Below, piece after piece: positions 27,178 through 35,066 of a DNA stretch of 64,000 bases; within the stretch, counting starts at the first letter, position 1; every line of letters begins with the position of its first letter. The position numbers and the translations under genes were made by a program. Source of the DNA: an uncultured Oscillospiraceae bacterium (GTDB lineage: Bacteria; Bacillota; Clostridia; Oscillospirales; Acutalibacteraceae); NCBI GenBank assembly GCA_900555015.1, contig USJL01000002.1, positions 62,001 to 126,000 on the forward strand, in the 5' to 3' direction. The notes beneath the pieces were generated by a model. That model saw nothing but the letters and a program-made list of their open reading frames with translations, was not told the DNA's origin and searched no databases.

Positions 27178-27864
27178 ATGAAAATAACATACATTAACCA
27201 CAGTGGATTTTTGGTTGAAACCGAGGAATGCTATTATGTTTTTGATTATTACAAAGGCGAGATGCCGAGCCTTGATAAAAGCAAGGAAGTTGTCGTCTTT
27301 TGCAGCCATTTTCATCAAGATCATTTCAACCCGAAAATCTTTGAAATTCTTGATGATATGGGTATGAATTATCAGGCTGTTTTGGCGAAAGACATCAGCA
27401 AAAAGAAGTATCCTGCCGGTGTGAAAGTTACGACGGCTTATCACGATCAAACCTATATTCTTGACAACGGCACACAGGTTACTACGCTTCTTTCAACCGA
27501 CAGCGGTGTCGCTTTTATTGTCGAGACAAGCGAGGGCAAGATTTATCACGCGGGTGATTTGAATGATTGGCATTGGGAGGGGGAGACGGAAGCCGATAAC
27601 CGCCATATGGCCTCCATGTACCGTGCCGAGATTGATAAAATCAAGGACGCTCATTTTGATGCCGCATTCGTTCCCCTTGATCCAAGGCAGGAGGAACATT
27701 ATGCCGACGGTATGCTTTATTTTTTGAAATACGTCGATTGCAACGCCGTTTTTCCTATGCATTATTGGAACGAGCCAAGCGTGATTGATAGGTTTATCAC
27801 CGAATATCCGCAGTATAAATCACGAATAAAAAACACAGAATCAGCAAAAGGAGAAGAAATATGA
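27178..27864 (+). CDS. MBL-fold metal-dependent hydrolase
   Basis: About 228 residues. MKITYINHSGFLVETE opens the fold, CSHFHQDHFNP (about 40-50) supplies the HxHxDH ligands, and HAGDLNDWHW and FPMHYW the later ones. The ATG at 27178 is chosen because GAGGTGGAT precedes it. It overlaps the VOC gene by ATGA, so the two are translationally coupled. The family includes UlaG/YtkL-like hydrolases; the substrate is unknown. Confidence 0.8.
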   Translation: MKITYINHSGFLVETEECYYVFDYYKGEMPSLDKSKEVVVFCSHFHQDHFNPKIFEILDDMGMNYQAVLAKDISKKKYPAGVKVTTAYHDQTYILDNGTQVTTLLSTDSGVAFIVETSEGKIYHAGDLNDWHWEGETEADNRHMASMYRAEIDKIKDAHFDAAFVPLDPRQEEHYADGMLYFLKYVDCNAVFPMHYWNEPSVIDRFITEYPQYKSRIKNTESAKGEEI

Positions 27865-28217
27865 GCTTTAGAATGATTCACGAAAACTATAATGTTTCCG
27901 ATTTGGATAGGTCGATTAAATTTTATGGCGATGCGCTTGATTTGCACGAGGTCAGACGAAAAACGACCGACGATTTTATTATTGTTTATTTGAGCAATGA
28001 TTCAAGCGATTTTGAGCTTGAACTTACTTGGCTTAAAGAACATCCGCAGCCGTACGATTTGGGTGAATGTGAATTTCATTTAGCATTTAAGGCAGATGAT
28101 TTTGACTTGGCGCATAAAAAGCACGAAGAAATGGGCTGTATCTGTTTTGAAAATCCTGAAATGGGTATCTATTTCATCGAGGACCCGGACGGCTATTGGC
28201 TCGAAATTTTACCGTGA
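27861..28217 (+). CDS. VOC-family (glyoxalase-like) protein
   Basis: 118 residues: two beta-alpha-beta-beta-beta modules (HENYNVSDLDRSIKFYGDAL, EFHLAFKADDFDLAHKKHEE) ending YFIEDPDGYWLEILP, the typical metal-site C-terminus of lactoylglutathione lyase-like proteins. It overlaps the MBL gene by four bases; an MBL plus glyoxalase pairing suggests aldehyde detoxification (inference). A near-copy of its last 19 codons lies at 54742-54799 in element B. Confidence 0.8.
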   Translation: MSFRMIHENYNVSDLDRSIKFYGDALDLHEVRRKTTDDFIIVYLSNDSSDFELELTWLKEHPQPYDLGECEFHLAFKADDFDLAHKKHEEMGCICFENPEMGIYFIEDPDGYWLEILP

Positions 28218-28235
28218 TTAAGTTACACTATAATA

Positions 28236-28272
28236 AAAAGAGTTGAGAAACACAATTTCTCAACTCTTTTAT
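28236..28272 (+). terminator. Terminator after the MBL-VOC pair
   Basis: AAAGAGTTGAGAAA, loop, TTTCTCAACTCTTTT. Confidence 0.85.
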
Positions 28273-28274
28273 GT

Positions 28275-28405
28275 TTATGCAAGCAGTTCATTTAATTTTG
28301 AAACTATTTTTTCTTTTTTATCACTTCCTGTTGTGAACAACCTCATTAGTGGTAAGTCATACTTTGCGAAAATGCCGTCTTTTAAAATATCCCTTTGATA
28401 AGATT
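28275..28405 (-). pseudogene. C-terminal fragment of a DUF2726-type nuclease domain
   Basis: On the minus strand the frame reads SYQRDILKDGIFAKYDLPLM, RLFTTGSDKKEKIVSKLNEL, LA-stop. The R-x-x-TTGS-x-x-EKI pattern is the C-terminus of DUF2726-like proteins. No upstream part remains. The SF1 helicase of element B ends in a related domain. Confidence 0.6.
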
Positions 28406-28658
28406 ATACCAAGGTTTTAGGAATCATAATAAGAAACTTTGGAGTTTGAAGAGTGGCTTGAGAGTAGTTTTCCGAATAGAATCAAGAAAAACAAATATTT
28501 ATAATTAATCTTACGGAGCCGTTCGAGTAACAGCTCCGTTTTGTTTTGATTTTTTCTTGCTTTTCCCTTATAAATCCGCAATAATCATTGCTTTTAAGCG
28601 TTCTGCGTGATATAATAAACTTGTATAATTGTAACTATCTGAAAGCGAGGAAAATCTA
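28406..28658. other. Junction region before the defence cluster: ORF tail, terminator, promoter
   Basis: 28439-28506 holds an orphan frame tail (LEFEEWLESSFPNRIKKNKYL-stop) of unknown family. 28512-28546 is a terminator (ACGGAGC...AGCTCCGTTTTG). A TATAAT at about 28623 and GCGAGGAAAA before 28659 look like the promoter and ribosome site for the HTH gene. Otherwise nothing. Confidence 0.5.
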
Positions 28659-28847
28659 ATGGATTCTAACATCGAGCGCTGGTACTCAATGAAAGAAATA
28701 TGCGAATATCTTGGCGTCAGCCGTGATACCGTACTTGATTGGATAGAAAGAAGAAATATGCCCGCAGCAAAAATCGGACGCCTTTGGAAATTCAAAGTCA
28801 GCGAAATTGACGCTTGGATGAAATCCGGTATTGCAGCGGATAAATAA
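28659..28847 (+). CDS. Excisionase-family (HTH_17) DNA-binding protein heading the defence cluster
   Basis: 62 residues: YSMKEICEYLGVSRDTVLDW and KIGRLWKFKVSEIDAWM form one winged HTH of the excisionase/HTH_17 type. It is the first gene of a co-directional run through hamB at 40255, with short gaps throughout, so it is likely the island's regulator (inference). An element-A recombination factor is the alternative. Confidence 0.8.
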   Translation: MDSNIERWYSMKEICEYLGVSRDTVLDWIERRNMPAAKIGRLWKFKVSEIDAWMKSGIAADK

Positions 28848-28862
28848 TTTTAGGGGGCATAT

Positions 28863-29348
28863 ATGAGTTTTATTGAATCTTACAAGCATCTTGATAAAAT
28901 ATGCGGAGAAATGTTTGAAACTAAATATTGAGTATCCGCCTATATAGAGGAAATGCTAAACAATCCCCATGGTTCTTTTCTTGTCAGAGGATGGGAAAAT
29001 GATTTAAAACAACTAAAGCACTATCGTTGGATTAGAAATCAAATAGTACACGAACCCGATTGCTACGAAGAAACTATGTGCGAAGCCGGAGACGATGAAT
29101 GGCTTGATGATTTTTATGAAAGAATAATAAATCAAACTGATCCGCTTGCAATGTATTTTCAAGCAACAAAACCACATCCTGTTGCAAAATCCGCACAAAA
29201 TCATGAACCGGCTCAACTGCAATATACATATTCTAAACAGCCTAGCCAACCAAAACATAAATCAAAAAAGGTCGTAAGATGGATTGTGTTTTCAATTATC
29301 GTGGCTATTGTTCTACTGTACTTAGTACTTAAATACTTTATCAATTGA
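28863..29348 (+). pseudogene. Conserved tail-anchored protein interrupted by one in-frame TGA
   Basis: From ATG 28863 (after GGGGGC) the frame runs 22 codons (MSFIESYKHLDKICGEMFET, KY), meets TGA at 28929, and continues in frame as VSAYIEEMLNNPHGSFLVRG, with no shift. A purine-to-T or C-to-T change at one base would explain it. The body (about 35-75) contains a helical HEPN/DUF-like segment (WIRNQIVHEPDCYEE), and the last 22 residues form a transmembrane helix. Family not named. The TGA may be a true mutation or error; reinitiation at ATG 28953 is possible. Confidence 0.6.
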
Positions 29349-29364
29349 TTTTGGAGGTGCAAAT

Positions 29365-30447
29365 ATGCCGGATAAGAATTGGCAATTTGAACTTGAAGAA
29401 TATATAAAGCAAGGCGAACCCGACAAGGCTGAAAAAAGCGAAGCGTGGCAAACTGCCATCGGTTTGCAGGCTGTTGACGGGCTGAATACTTCTGACTATT
29501 TGTTAGACACCGCCAAAGAGCATATTGAAGGTAAAATCACCATTGACGAAGCTCAAAAGCGTATTCACAGTTACTATGAGCAGCGTACTGTACGCACCGA
29601 AACGGAAAATGAAACCAAAGAAGCGGACATTGTTTCGGCAAGAATTGCAAAGTTGTTGGGAGAAAAGGCGTTTCAATTTTCCCCTGCCGAGTGGCTTTCG
29701 ATTCATCGCAGATTGTTCGAGGGCGTGTTCGGTCACGCAGGACAAATCAGGCAGTATAATATCACAAAGAAAGAGTGGGTTCTGAACGGCGATACCGTTA
29801 CCTATGCGGATTGGAACAGTATTAAGGAAACTTTGGATTATGATTTTTCCACCGAAAAACAGTTTTCTTATGAGGGTTTGTCCGTAGATGAAGCTGTAAA
29901 GCATTTGGCAAAATTTGCTTCCGATATTTGGCAAATTCACCCGTTCAGCGAGGGAAACACCCGTGCTACTGCCGTATTTATGATAAAATATATGAAAACA
30001 TTCGGCTTTAGCGTAAATAACGATGCATTCGAGAAAAATTCTTGGTATTTTCGCAATGCGTTGGTTCGTGCTAATTATAATAACCTGCAAAAAGGCGTCC
30101 ATTCCACAACTAAGTTTTTGGAAATGTTCTTTTCAAATCTTTTGTTAGATACGCATTATGAACTGAAAAACAGATATATGCACATTGATTATGTGGACGA
30201 AAGCAATTTCCAAAGTATCAGCCAAAAAGTTTCAAAGTATCAATTTGATACTTTAGACTGCACTTTAGAGGAACTTGCAGTTTTAGAATTAGTGGCAAAG
30301 AACCCGACAATGAAACAGCAAGAACTTGTAGAAGCAACCGGAAAATCGATTGCAACCATAAAGCGAATTATGAAATCCCTGCAGGATAAAAACTATATCC
30401 GCCGAGGAAACGGAAAAAGATACGGTAAGTGGGAAGTTTTGGTTTGA
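29365..30447 (+). CDS. Fic-family AMP-transferase-like protein with C-terminal winged helix
   Basis: 360 residues. The Fic core holds HPFSEGNTR at 192-200, a full HxFx(D/E)GNxR motif, so AMP transfer to a protein hydroxyl is expected. Residues 46-70 (LLDTAKEHIEGKITIDEAQK) look like a VbhA-type inhibitory helix region, though I do not see a clean (S/T)xxxE(G/N) motif. Residues 290-360 are a winged helix (LVAKNPTMKQQELVEATGKS). Fic genes often occur inside R-M loci. GGAGGTGC precedes the ATG. Confidence 0.88.
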   Translation: MPDKNWQFELEEYIKQGEPDKAEKSEAWQTAIGLQAVDGLNTSDYLLDTAKEHIEGKITIDEAQKRIHSYYEQRTVRTETENETKEADIVSARIAKLLGEKAFQFSPAEWLSIHRRLFEGVFGHAGQIRQYNITKKEWVLNGDTVTYADWNSIKETLDYDFSTEKQFSYEGLSVDEAVKHLAKFASDIWQIHPFSEGNTRATAVFMIKYMKTFGFSVNNDAFEKNSWYFRNALVRANYNNLQKGVHSTTKFLEMFFSNLLLDTHYELKNRYMHIDYVDESNFQSISQKVSKYQFDTLDCTLEELAVLELVAKNPTMKQQELVEATGKSIATIKRIMKSLQDKNYIRRGNGKRYGKWEVLV

Positions 30448-30471
30448 AATATAAGAATTGAGGTATTAATT

Positions 30472-31377
30472 ATGAACTTAAAGACACTATCTTCGGAAGG
30501 TAAAATAGCATATTTAATTAAGCCGATATTAAAAGTGTTACAAGAAGCCGGCGGTCAATTAGAGCGCTCCGAAATAAAGGAACGCATTTCCGACTTGGAT
30601 GACCAGATTGCAGAATATGCCGAGACAGAAAAGAAATCGAAGAAAACGGGTAATGTATATAAAGAATTTAATTTCAAATTCAATTTTGCTATAAAAGATT
30701 TGTATTTTGCTGAATTATTAACATTTACAAACTCTTCTCCGATTACCTTGACCGAAAAAGGATTATATCTTGATATTGACAGCTTGAATGTTGAAAAAGA
30801 TATTATCGAAGTTTCGGCAAAATATTGGAACGAATTAAGCGAAAAGAACAGAAAAAACAAAGAATCCGATTCAACAGAAAACGAGGAAGAACCGGAAGCG
30901 GAAGAAAAAATAAAGGACGATTTTAAGGAAAAACTTCTTGTCGCCATTTCTAAAATGTCACCTAAAAAATTCGAGGCTTTTTCAAGAGCTTTGCTTAATC
31001 GTATGGGTGTTGAATTTACCGAAAAAGGTGTTCAAATCAGCAACGACGGCGGAATAGACGGTTACGGCTACCATACAGATGCAAACGATTTCAGAACAAC
31101 CAGAGTTGTCATTCAATGCAAGAGATATAATGTTGCTCCGGTAAGAGAGCCCGAAATTAATCAATTTTTAGGTGCAATGAATAAGTATCAAGCCGATTAC
31201 GGAGTGTTTATCACAAACGGAAGATTTACAAATTCCGCAAGACAGGCGGCACGCGAAGGCTCACCCATTACATTGATTGATGGCAATGAATTAGTAAGAT
31301 TAGTTATTAGATATGAACTGTACATTACACCTGTTAAAACATATGTGTTGGATGAGTTTTACAATACGGAGGAATAG
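30472..31377 (+). CDS. Mrr-type restriction endonuclease
   Basis: 301 residues. The N-terminal Mrr_N winged helix (about 1-95: AYLIKPILKVLQEAGGQLER) is followed by an acidic linker and an Mrr_cat PD-(D/E)xK domain from about 150. DGGIDGYGY and VVIQCKRY provide the D...QxK active site. Mrr enzymes cut DNA carrying foreign methylation. It is followed directly by the Abi_C gene. Confidence 0.88.
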   Translation: MNLKTLSSEGKIAYLIKPILKVLQEAGGQLERSEIKERISDLDDQIAEYAETEKKSKKTGNVYKEFNFKFNFAIKDLYFAELLTFTNSSPITLTEKGLYLDIDSLNVEKDIIEVSAKYWNELSEKNRKNKESDSTENEEEPEAEEKIKDDFKEKLLVAISKMSPKKFEAFSRALLNRMGVEFTEKGVQISNDGGIDGYGYHTDANDFRTTRVVIQCKRYNVAPVREPEINQFLGAMNKYQADYGVFITNGRFTNSARQAAREGSPITLIDGNELVRLVIRYELYITPVKTYVLDEFYNTEE

Positions 31378-31379
31378 TT

Positions 31380-32240
31380 TTGAGTGTACTTTCATTTATC
31401 GAAAAGCAAACGATTTGCCGATTGTTTGGAATAAGTGATGGGTTTATATTTAAATACTGGAGCGACAAGGGAGCCCACAACAAAAGCACAACTAAAGAGT
31501 TGATTTATGACTCTTGTGGGATAAACATTTTTGAAGATGCGGGTTACAAGGGCTTATCACAACAAAAATGTATACAGAAGATTTGGGATGAGTGTAGTCC
31601 GCAAATCATTGCAAAACTCTTAAAAACGTTATCAGATTATTTCTGCTTTAAGATGGGAACAGATTGGTGGTCTGATGAGGATAATTATGATTATCAACAA
31701 ATTCAACATATTATAGAGCGATTGCAAACTCTCCAAACAGTTGAACTTCCAAAAGAAGAGAACATTAAAAATCTCAAACTTCTTTTAGAAGATATTGAAG
31801 AAAATATTAAAAACGACAAGCCAGAATTGGCTGTTGACCGACTTCATACATTTGCATCAGAATATTTGCGCAATTTGTGCCATACTCACTCAATTGAAAC
31901 AACCGACTCTAAAGGTAACGAGTATCCGCTTCATTCACTCGCCGGAATGCTCAAAAAATGGTATGTTGATAATGCTTATTTTGATTCCGAATTTGCAGTT
32001 GTAGCTATTCAAAATTCCATTAACTTGTTTGATAAATTTAATGGTATACGAAATGACAATAGTGCTGCACATCCTAATGATTTGCTTTCAAAAGCAGAGG
32101 CAGAATATGCTGTTAGAATCATTGCGAATACATTAACTTTTATTGATAAATGTGAAAAAAGTAAAATTAAAAAAGTTCAAACGCTTCCTTGGGGTGGCGG
32201 CATATTATACATAGTGCCCGACGAAGAATTACCTTTCTAA
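31380..32240 (+). CDS. Abortive infection (Abi_C) family protein
   Basis: 286 residues from a TTG start at 31380, with GGAGGA seven bases upstream. The C-terminal third (about 165-265) matches Abi_C: HTFASEYLRNLCHTH, LHSLAGMLKKWY, GIRNDNSAAHPND, EAEYAVRIIANT. The RNDNSAAH stretch gives an R-x(4)-x-H HEPN-like motif. The N-terminal half is helical and unassigned. Expected role: killing or dormancy of infected cells; the target is unknown. Confidence 0.82.
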   Translation: MSVLSFIEKQTICRLFGISDGFIFKYWSDKGAHNKSTTKELIYDSCGINIFEDAGYKGLSQQKCIQKIWDECSPQIIAKLLKTLSDYFCFKMGTDWWSDEDNYDYQQIQHIIERLQTLQTVELPKEENIKNLKLLLEDIEENIKNDKPELAVDRLHTFASEYLRNLCHTHSIETTDSKGNEYPLHSLAGMLKKWYVDNAYFDSEFAVVAIQNSINLFDKFNGIRNDNSAAHPNDLLSKAEAEYAVRIIANTLTFIDKCEKSKIKKVQTLPWGGGILYIVPDEELPF

Positions 32241-32260
32241 TTGTGCTGGAGGATAAAGAA

Positions 32261-32485
32261 TATGGCAGGAAGCACAAGTTTAGGAGCTGATAGAGTTGTA
32301 AAGGAAGATGGGCTATATACTCAGCTTACAGATGAGGTCTAATAAATTATATAGACCAAAATTATTACTATGAGGGATTTGCAACTTTTAATATGGAGAA
32401 TTTGTAAAATTCCAAAGTGTCATTATAGAGTTTCAAAGTGCCAATTTGGCACTTTGGATAAGCAAAAACAAAAGAAAAGTTGATA
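32261..32485 (+). pseudogene. Small R-M-associated ORF broken by two frameshifts
   Basis: Three frames join into one small protein: MAGSTSLGADRVVKEDGLYT to LTDEV, then INYIDQNYYYEGFATFNMEN, then KFQSVIIEFQSANLALWISK and KNKRKVDN. An apparent 2-base excess near 32339 and one missing G near 32399 cause the breaks. The protein would have been about 75 residues. It lies before the DUF6680 and mod genes. Family unnamed. Confidence 0.65.
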
Positions 32486-32498
32486 ACAGGAGGATAAA

Positions 32499-32996
32499 AT
32501 GGAAACGAAGGATGTATTAAATTTATTAGCTATTATAATAATTCCAATAGCTGCTGTGATAATTGGACAGTATTTACAAGATAGAGCAGAAATAAGAAAA
32601 GACAAAATGCATATCTTCAAGGTGCTTATGACTTCACGAATATATGGCTGGACAGTTGATAGCGTTCACGCTCTTAATCTTATTGATGTCGTTTTCGCAA
32701 AAGATAAAGCTGTACGTGCTGCCTGGAAAGAACTTTATGAAGCATATTCTTCAACAGAGCAATCAGATTTAATGGCAAATAAAAGAAAAAATCTGATGTA
32801 TAAACTTTTGGAAGAAATTGCTAATAATATCGGGTATAAAAAAGAAATCACCTGGGAAACAATACAAAATCCATATATTCCCCAGGGTATGGTCGAAAAA
32901 TGGCAAGAGCAAGCAGCATCTCAGCAGGCATATAATACTTTGTTAAATTCAATGGCTAATATTATACCAAAAGAGCAGAAAAATACGGAGAAATAA
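32499..32996 (+). CDS. DUF6680-like membrane-anchored protein
   Basis: 165 residues: an N-terminal transmembrane helix (VLNLLAIIIIPIAAVIIG), then a cytosolic helical domain with MTSRIYGWTVDSVHALNLID and VFAKDKAVRAAWKELYEAY, which I associate with DUF6680. GGAGGATAAA precedes the ATG. It ends one base before mod, so it is tightly coupled to the type III methyltransferase. Role unknown; a membrane sensor or effector of the R-M locus is possible (inference). Confidence 0.6.
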   Translation: METKDVLNLLAIIIIPIAAVIIGQYLQDRAEIRKDKMHIFKVLMTSRIYGWTVDSVHALNLIDVVFAKDKAVRAAWKELYEAYSSTEQSDLMANKRKNLMYKLLEEIANNIGYKKEITWETIQNPYIPQGMVEKWQEQAASQQAYNTLLNSMANIIPKEQKNTEK

Positions 32997-32997
32997 A

Positions 32998-34686
32998 ATG
33001 AGCACTAACATATCAAAGCAAAAGCGTGAGGATTTACTTGCTAAAATCAAGGAAATTCGCACTTTTATATCCAATGCGCCGCAGGACGAAAACACAGGCA
33101 ATCTGCTTTCATATCTTTCCGACCTTGAAAAAGATGTCAACGGTAAAAAATACGGACTTGTTTTTGAGGAACACCGTGAGGAAATTGACGAGGTGCTTGA
33201 TACGCATACGCCTGTTTTGACGGAAGACAGGGACTTGTTCATTGATAACGGCGGACAGATGAATTTTCTCATTGAGGGCGACAACCTTGCTTCGCTCAAA
33301 TTGCTTGAAAAGACTCACAAAGGCAAAATTGACCTTATCTACATAGATCCGCCGTATAATACAGGAAATAAGGATTTTATATATGATGATTGCTATGTGG
33401 ATAAAGTTGATTCATTCAAGCACAGTAAGTGGTTGTCATTTATGAGAAAACGATTGTATATCGCGAAATCGTTATTGTCTGAGAATGGAGCAATTTTTAT
33501 CAATATTGACGATAAGGAGCATTCTCAACTAAAGTTATTATGCGATGACATATTTGGAGAATCTAACTTTATGACAAGTATTCCTTGGCATAATCGCACC
33601 TCTATGCAAAATGATACAGATATTAGCGTTAATCACGAATATATATTGGTTTATGCAAAATACAAACGTCAAGATAATAGAAGATTGAAAGACAGTAATA
33701 AGGAAATTTGGAATAATTTAAAAGGATTTACATTTATCCCGAAAGAGACAGATAAAAGTAAATTTTCAAATCCAGATAATGATCCTCGTGGATTATGGAA
33801 AGCAGATCCTTTTGATGCTCCAAATATCCGTCCTAATTTAACATACCCAATTACTAATCCAGTGACAGGTGAACAATACCTTCCTCCAAGAGGAAGACAC
33901 TGGCGAATTTCAAAAGAAAAATTTGCCGATGCCTATGCGAACAACCGTATAGTTTTCGGTAAAAACGGAACAGGTAGACCTCAAATGAAAATCTTTTACA
34001 ATGAGGTCAATTACAAAGGGAGTGTACCTGACACTTGGTTCGATGCACACATCTTCAGTACATCAACACAAGGGAAAAAAGAGTTGTTAAAAATACTACC
34101 AAATACAAAGCAAATTTTCAGTACACCAAAGCCCATCGGTTTGTATGTTGAATTGCTAAAATTGACTGCAAAATCAAATGCTACTATATTGGACTTCTTC
34201 GCAGGCTCCGGTACAACAGGTCACGCTGTTATGAAGTTGAATGCAGAGGACGGCGGCAACCGCAAATTTATTCTTTGCACCAATAACGAAAACAATATTT
34301 GTCATGATGTTACCTATGAACGCATTAAGCGTGTGATTGATAAGGAAAATTATTCAGCAAGTCTGAAATACTACAAGGTGGACTATATTCCGATTTCAGA
34401 CCGTATGTATTACGAATACGCCGATGAACTACTTTTACATATTCGTGAACTTGTTGAGCTTGAAAATGGTGTAAACTTTACGGATAACGCTGAAATTGGC
34501 ATTGTTCTGACCGAAGAAGAATTGGATGAATTTATTGAAAATACCGACTCTTTTGTAAAATGCCGCAAGCTGTATATGGGGCACGATGTTTTACCAACAG
34601 AAGAGCAAGAGAAAAAGTTGCAAGCACACAATATTGAAATCAGCATTATCCCCGATTATTATTATCGTGACTTACAGGAGGATTAA
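32998..34686 (+). CDS. mod: Type III restriction-modification DNA methyltransferase (Mod)
   Basis: 562 residues of the beta-class N6-adenine methyltransferases. DPPYNTG at 117-123 is motif IV. A variable target-recognition region (about 190-380) follows, then motif I DFFAGSGTTGHAV at about 398. The N-terminal helical region (MSTNISKQKREDLLAKIKEI) is typical of Mod. Mod recognises the site for both modification and cutting by Res (35066). Motif order IV-then-I fits the type III/beta class. Confidence 0.92.
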   Translation: MSTNISKQKREDLLAKIKEIRTFISNAPQDENTGNLLSYLSDLEKDVNGKKYGLVFEEHREEIDEVLDTHTPVLTEDRDLFIDNGGQMNFLIEGDNLASLKLLEKTHKGKIDLIYIDPPYNTGNKDFIYDDCYVDKVDSFKHSKWLSFMRKRLYIAKSLLSENGAIFINIDDKEHSQLKLLCDDIFGESNFMTSIPWHNRTSMQNDTDISVNHEYILVYAKYKRQDNRRLKDSNKEIWNNLKGFTFIPKETDKSKFSNPDNDPRGLWKADPFDAPNIRPNLTYPITNPVTGEQYLPPRGRHWRISKEKFADAYANNRIVFGKNGTGRPQMKIFYNEVNYKGSVPDTWFDAHIFSTSTQGKKELLKILPNTKQIFSTPKPIGLYVELLKLTAKSNATILDFFAGSGTTGHAVMKLNAEDGGNRKFILCTNNENNICHDVTYERIKRVIDKENYSASLKYYKVDYIPISDRMYYEYADELLLHIRELVELENGVNFTDNAEIGIVLTEEELDEFIENTDSFVKCRKLYMGHDVLPTEEQEKKLQAHNIEISIIPDYYYRDLQED

Positions 34687-34688
34687 AT

Positions 34689-35066
34689 ATGGATTTTATA
34701 AAAACATTGTTAATTTCATGTATCCCGGCAATTATTACCGGAGCAGTTACATATTTAGTAGCCTATAAAAACGCAACTGCTCAAATTAAGGTTGTTGAGG
34801 AACAAAATAAACACGATTTAGATAAACTAATGGAGCAACATAAGATAGATATTGATTCATTAAACAAGAAACATCAGCAAGAACTTGAAAAAATGGAAGT
34901 TGAACATAAACATAAATTAGAATTAGTTGAAAAAGAAAATGAGAACAATTTCAATCAAAATTTCTTTAACGGAATGATGAGCGAAATAATTAAAATGCCA
35001 GAAATAAAAACGGAAATTGCAAAAGGCATAAAACAGTCTTCTAACAAAAAAGGAGGCAAACGATAA
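34689..35066 (+). CDS. Small membrane-anchored coiled-coil protein between mod and res
   Basis: 125 residues: an N-terminal transmembrane helix (TLLISCIPAIITGAVTYLVA), then a continuous charged coiled-coil (about 30-90, repeated KxxHxxDLxK/E patterns), then a short basic tail. It is coupled to both neighbours: 2 bases after mod, and its TAA overlaps the ATG of res. Not a known type III subunit; with the DUF6680-like protein it is the second membrane protein inside this R-M operon. Confidence 0.6.
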   Translation: MDFIKTLLISCIPAIITGAVTYLVAYKNATAQIKVVEEQNKHDLDKLMEQHKIDIDSLNKKHQQELEKMEVEHKHKLELVEKENENNFNQNFFNGMMSEIIKMPEIKTEIAKGIKQSSNKKGGKR

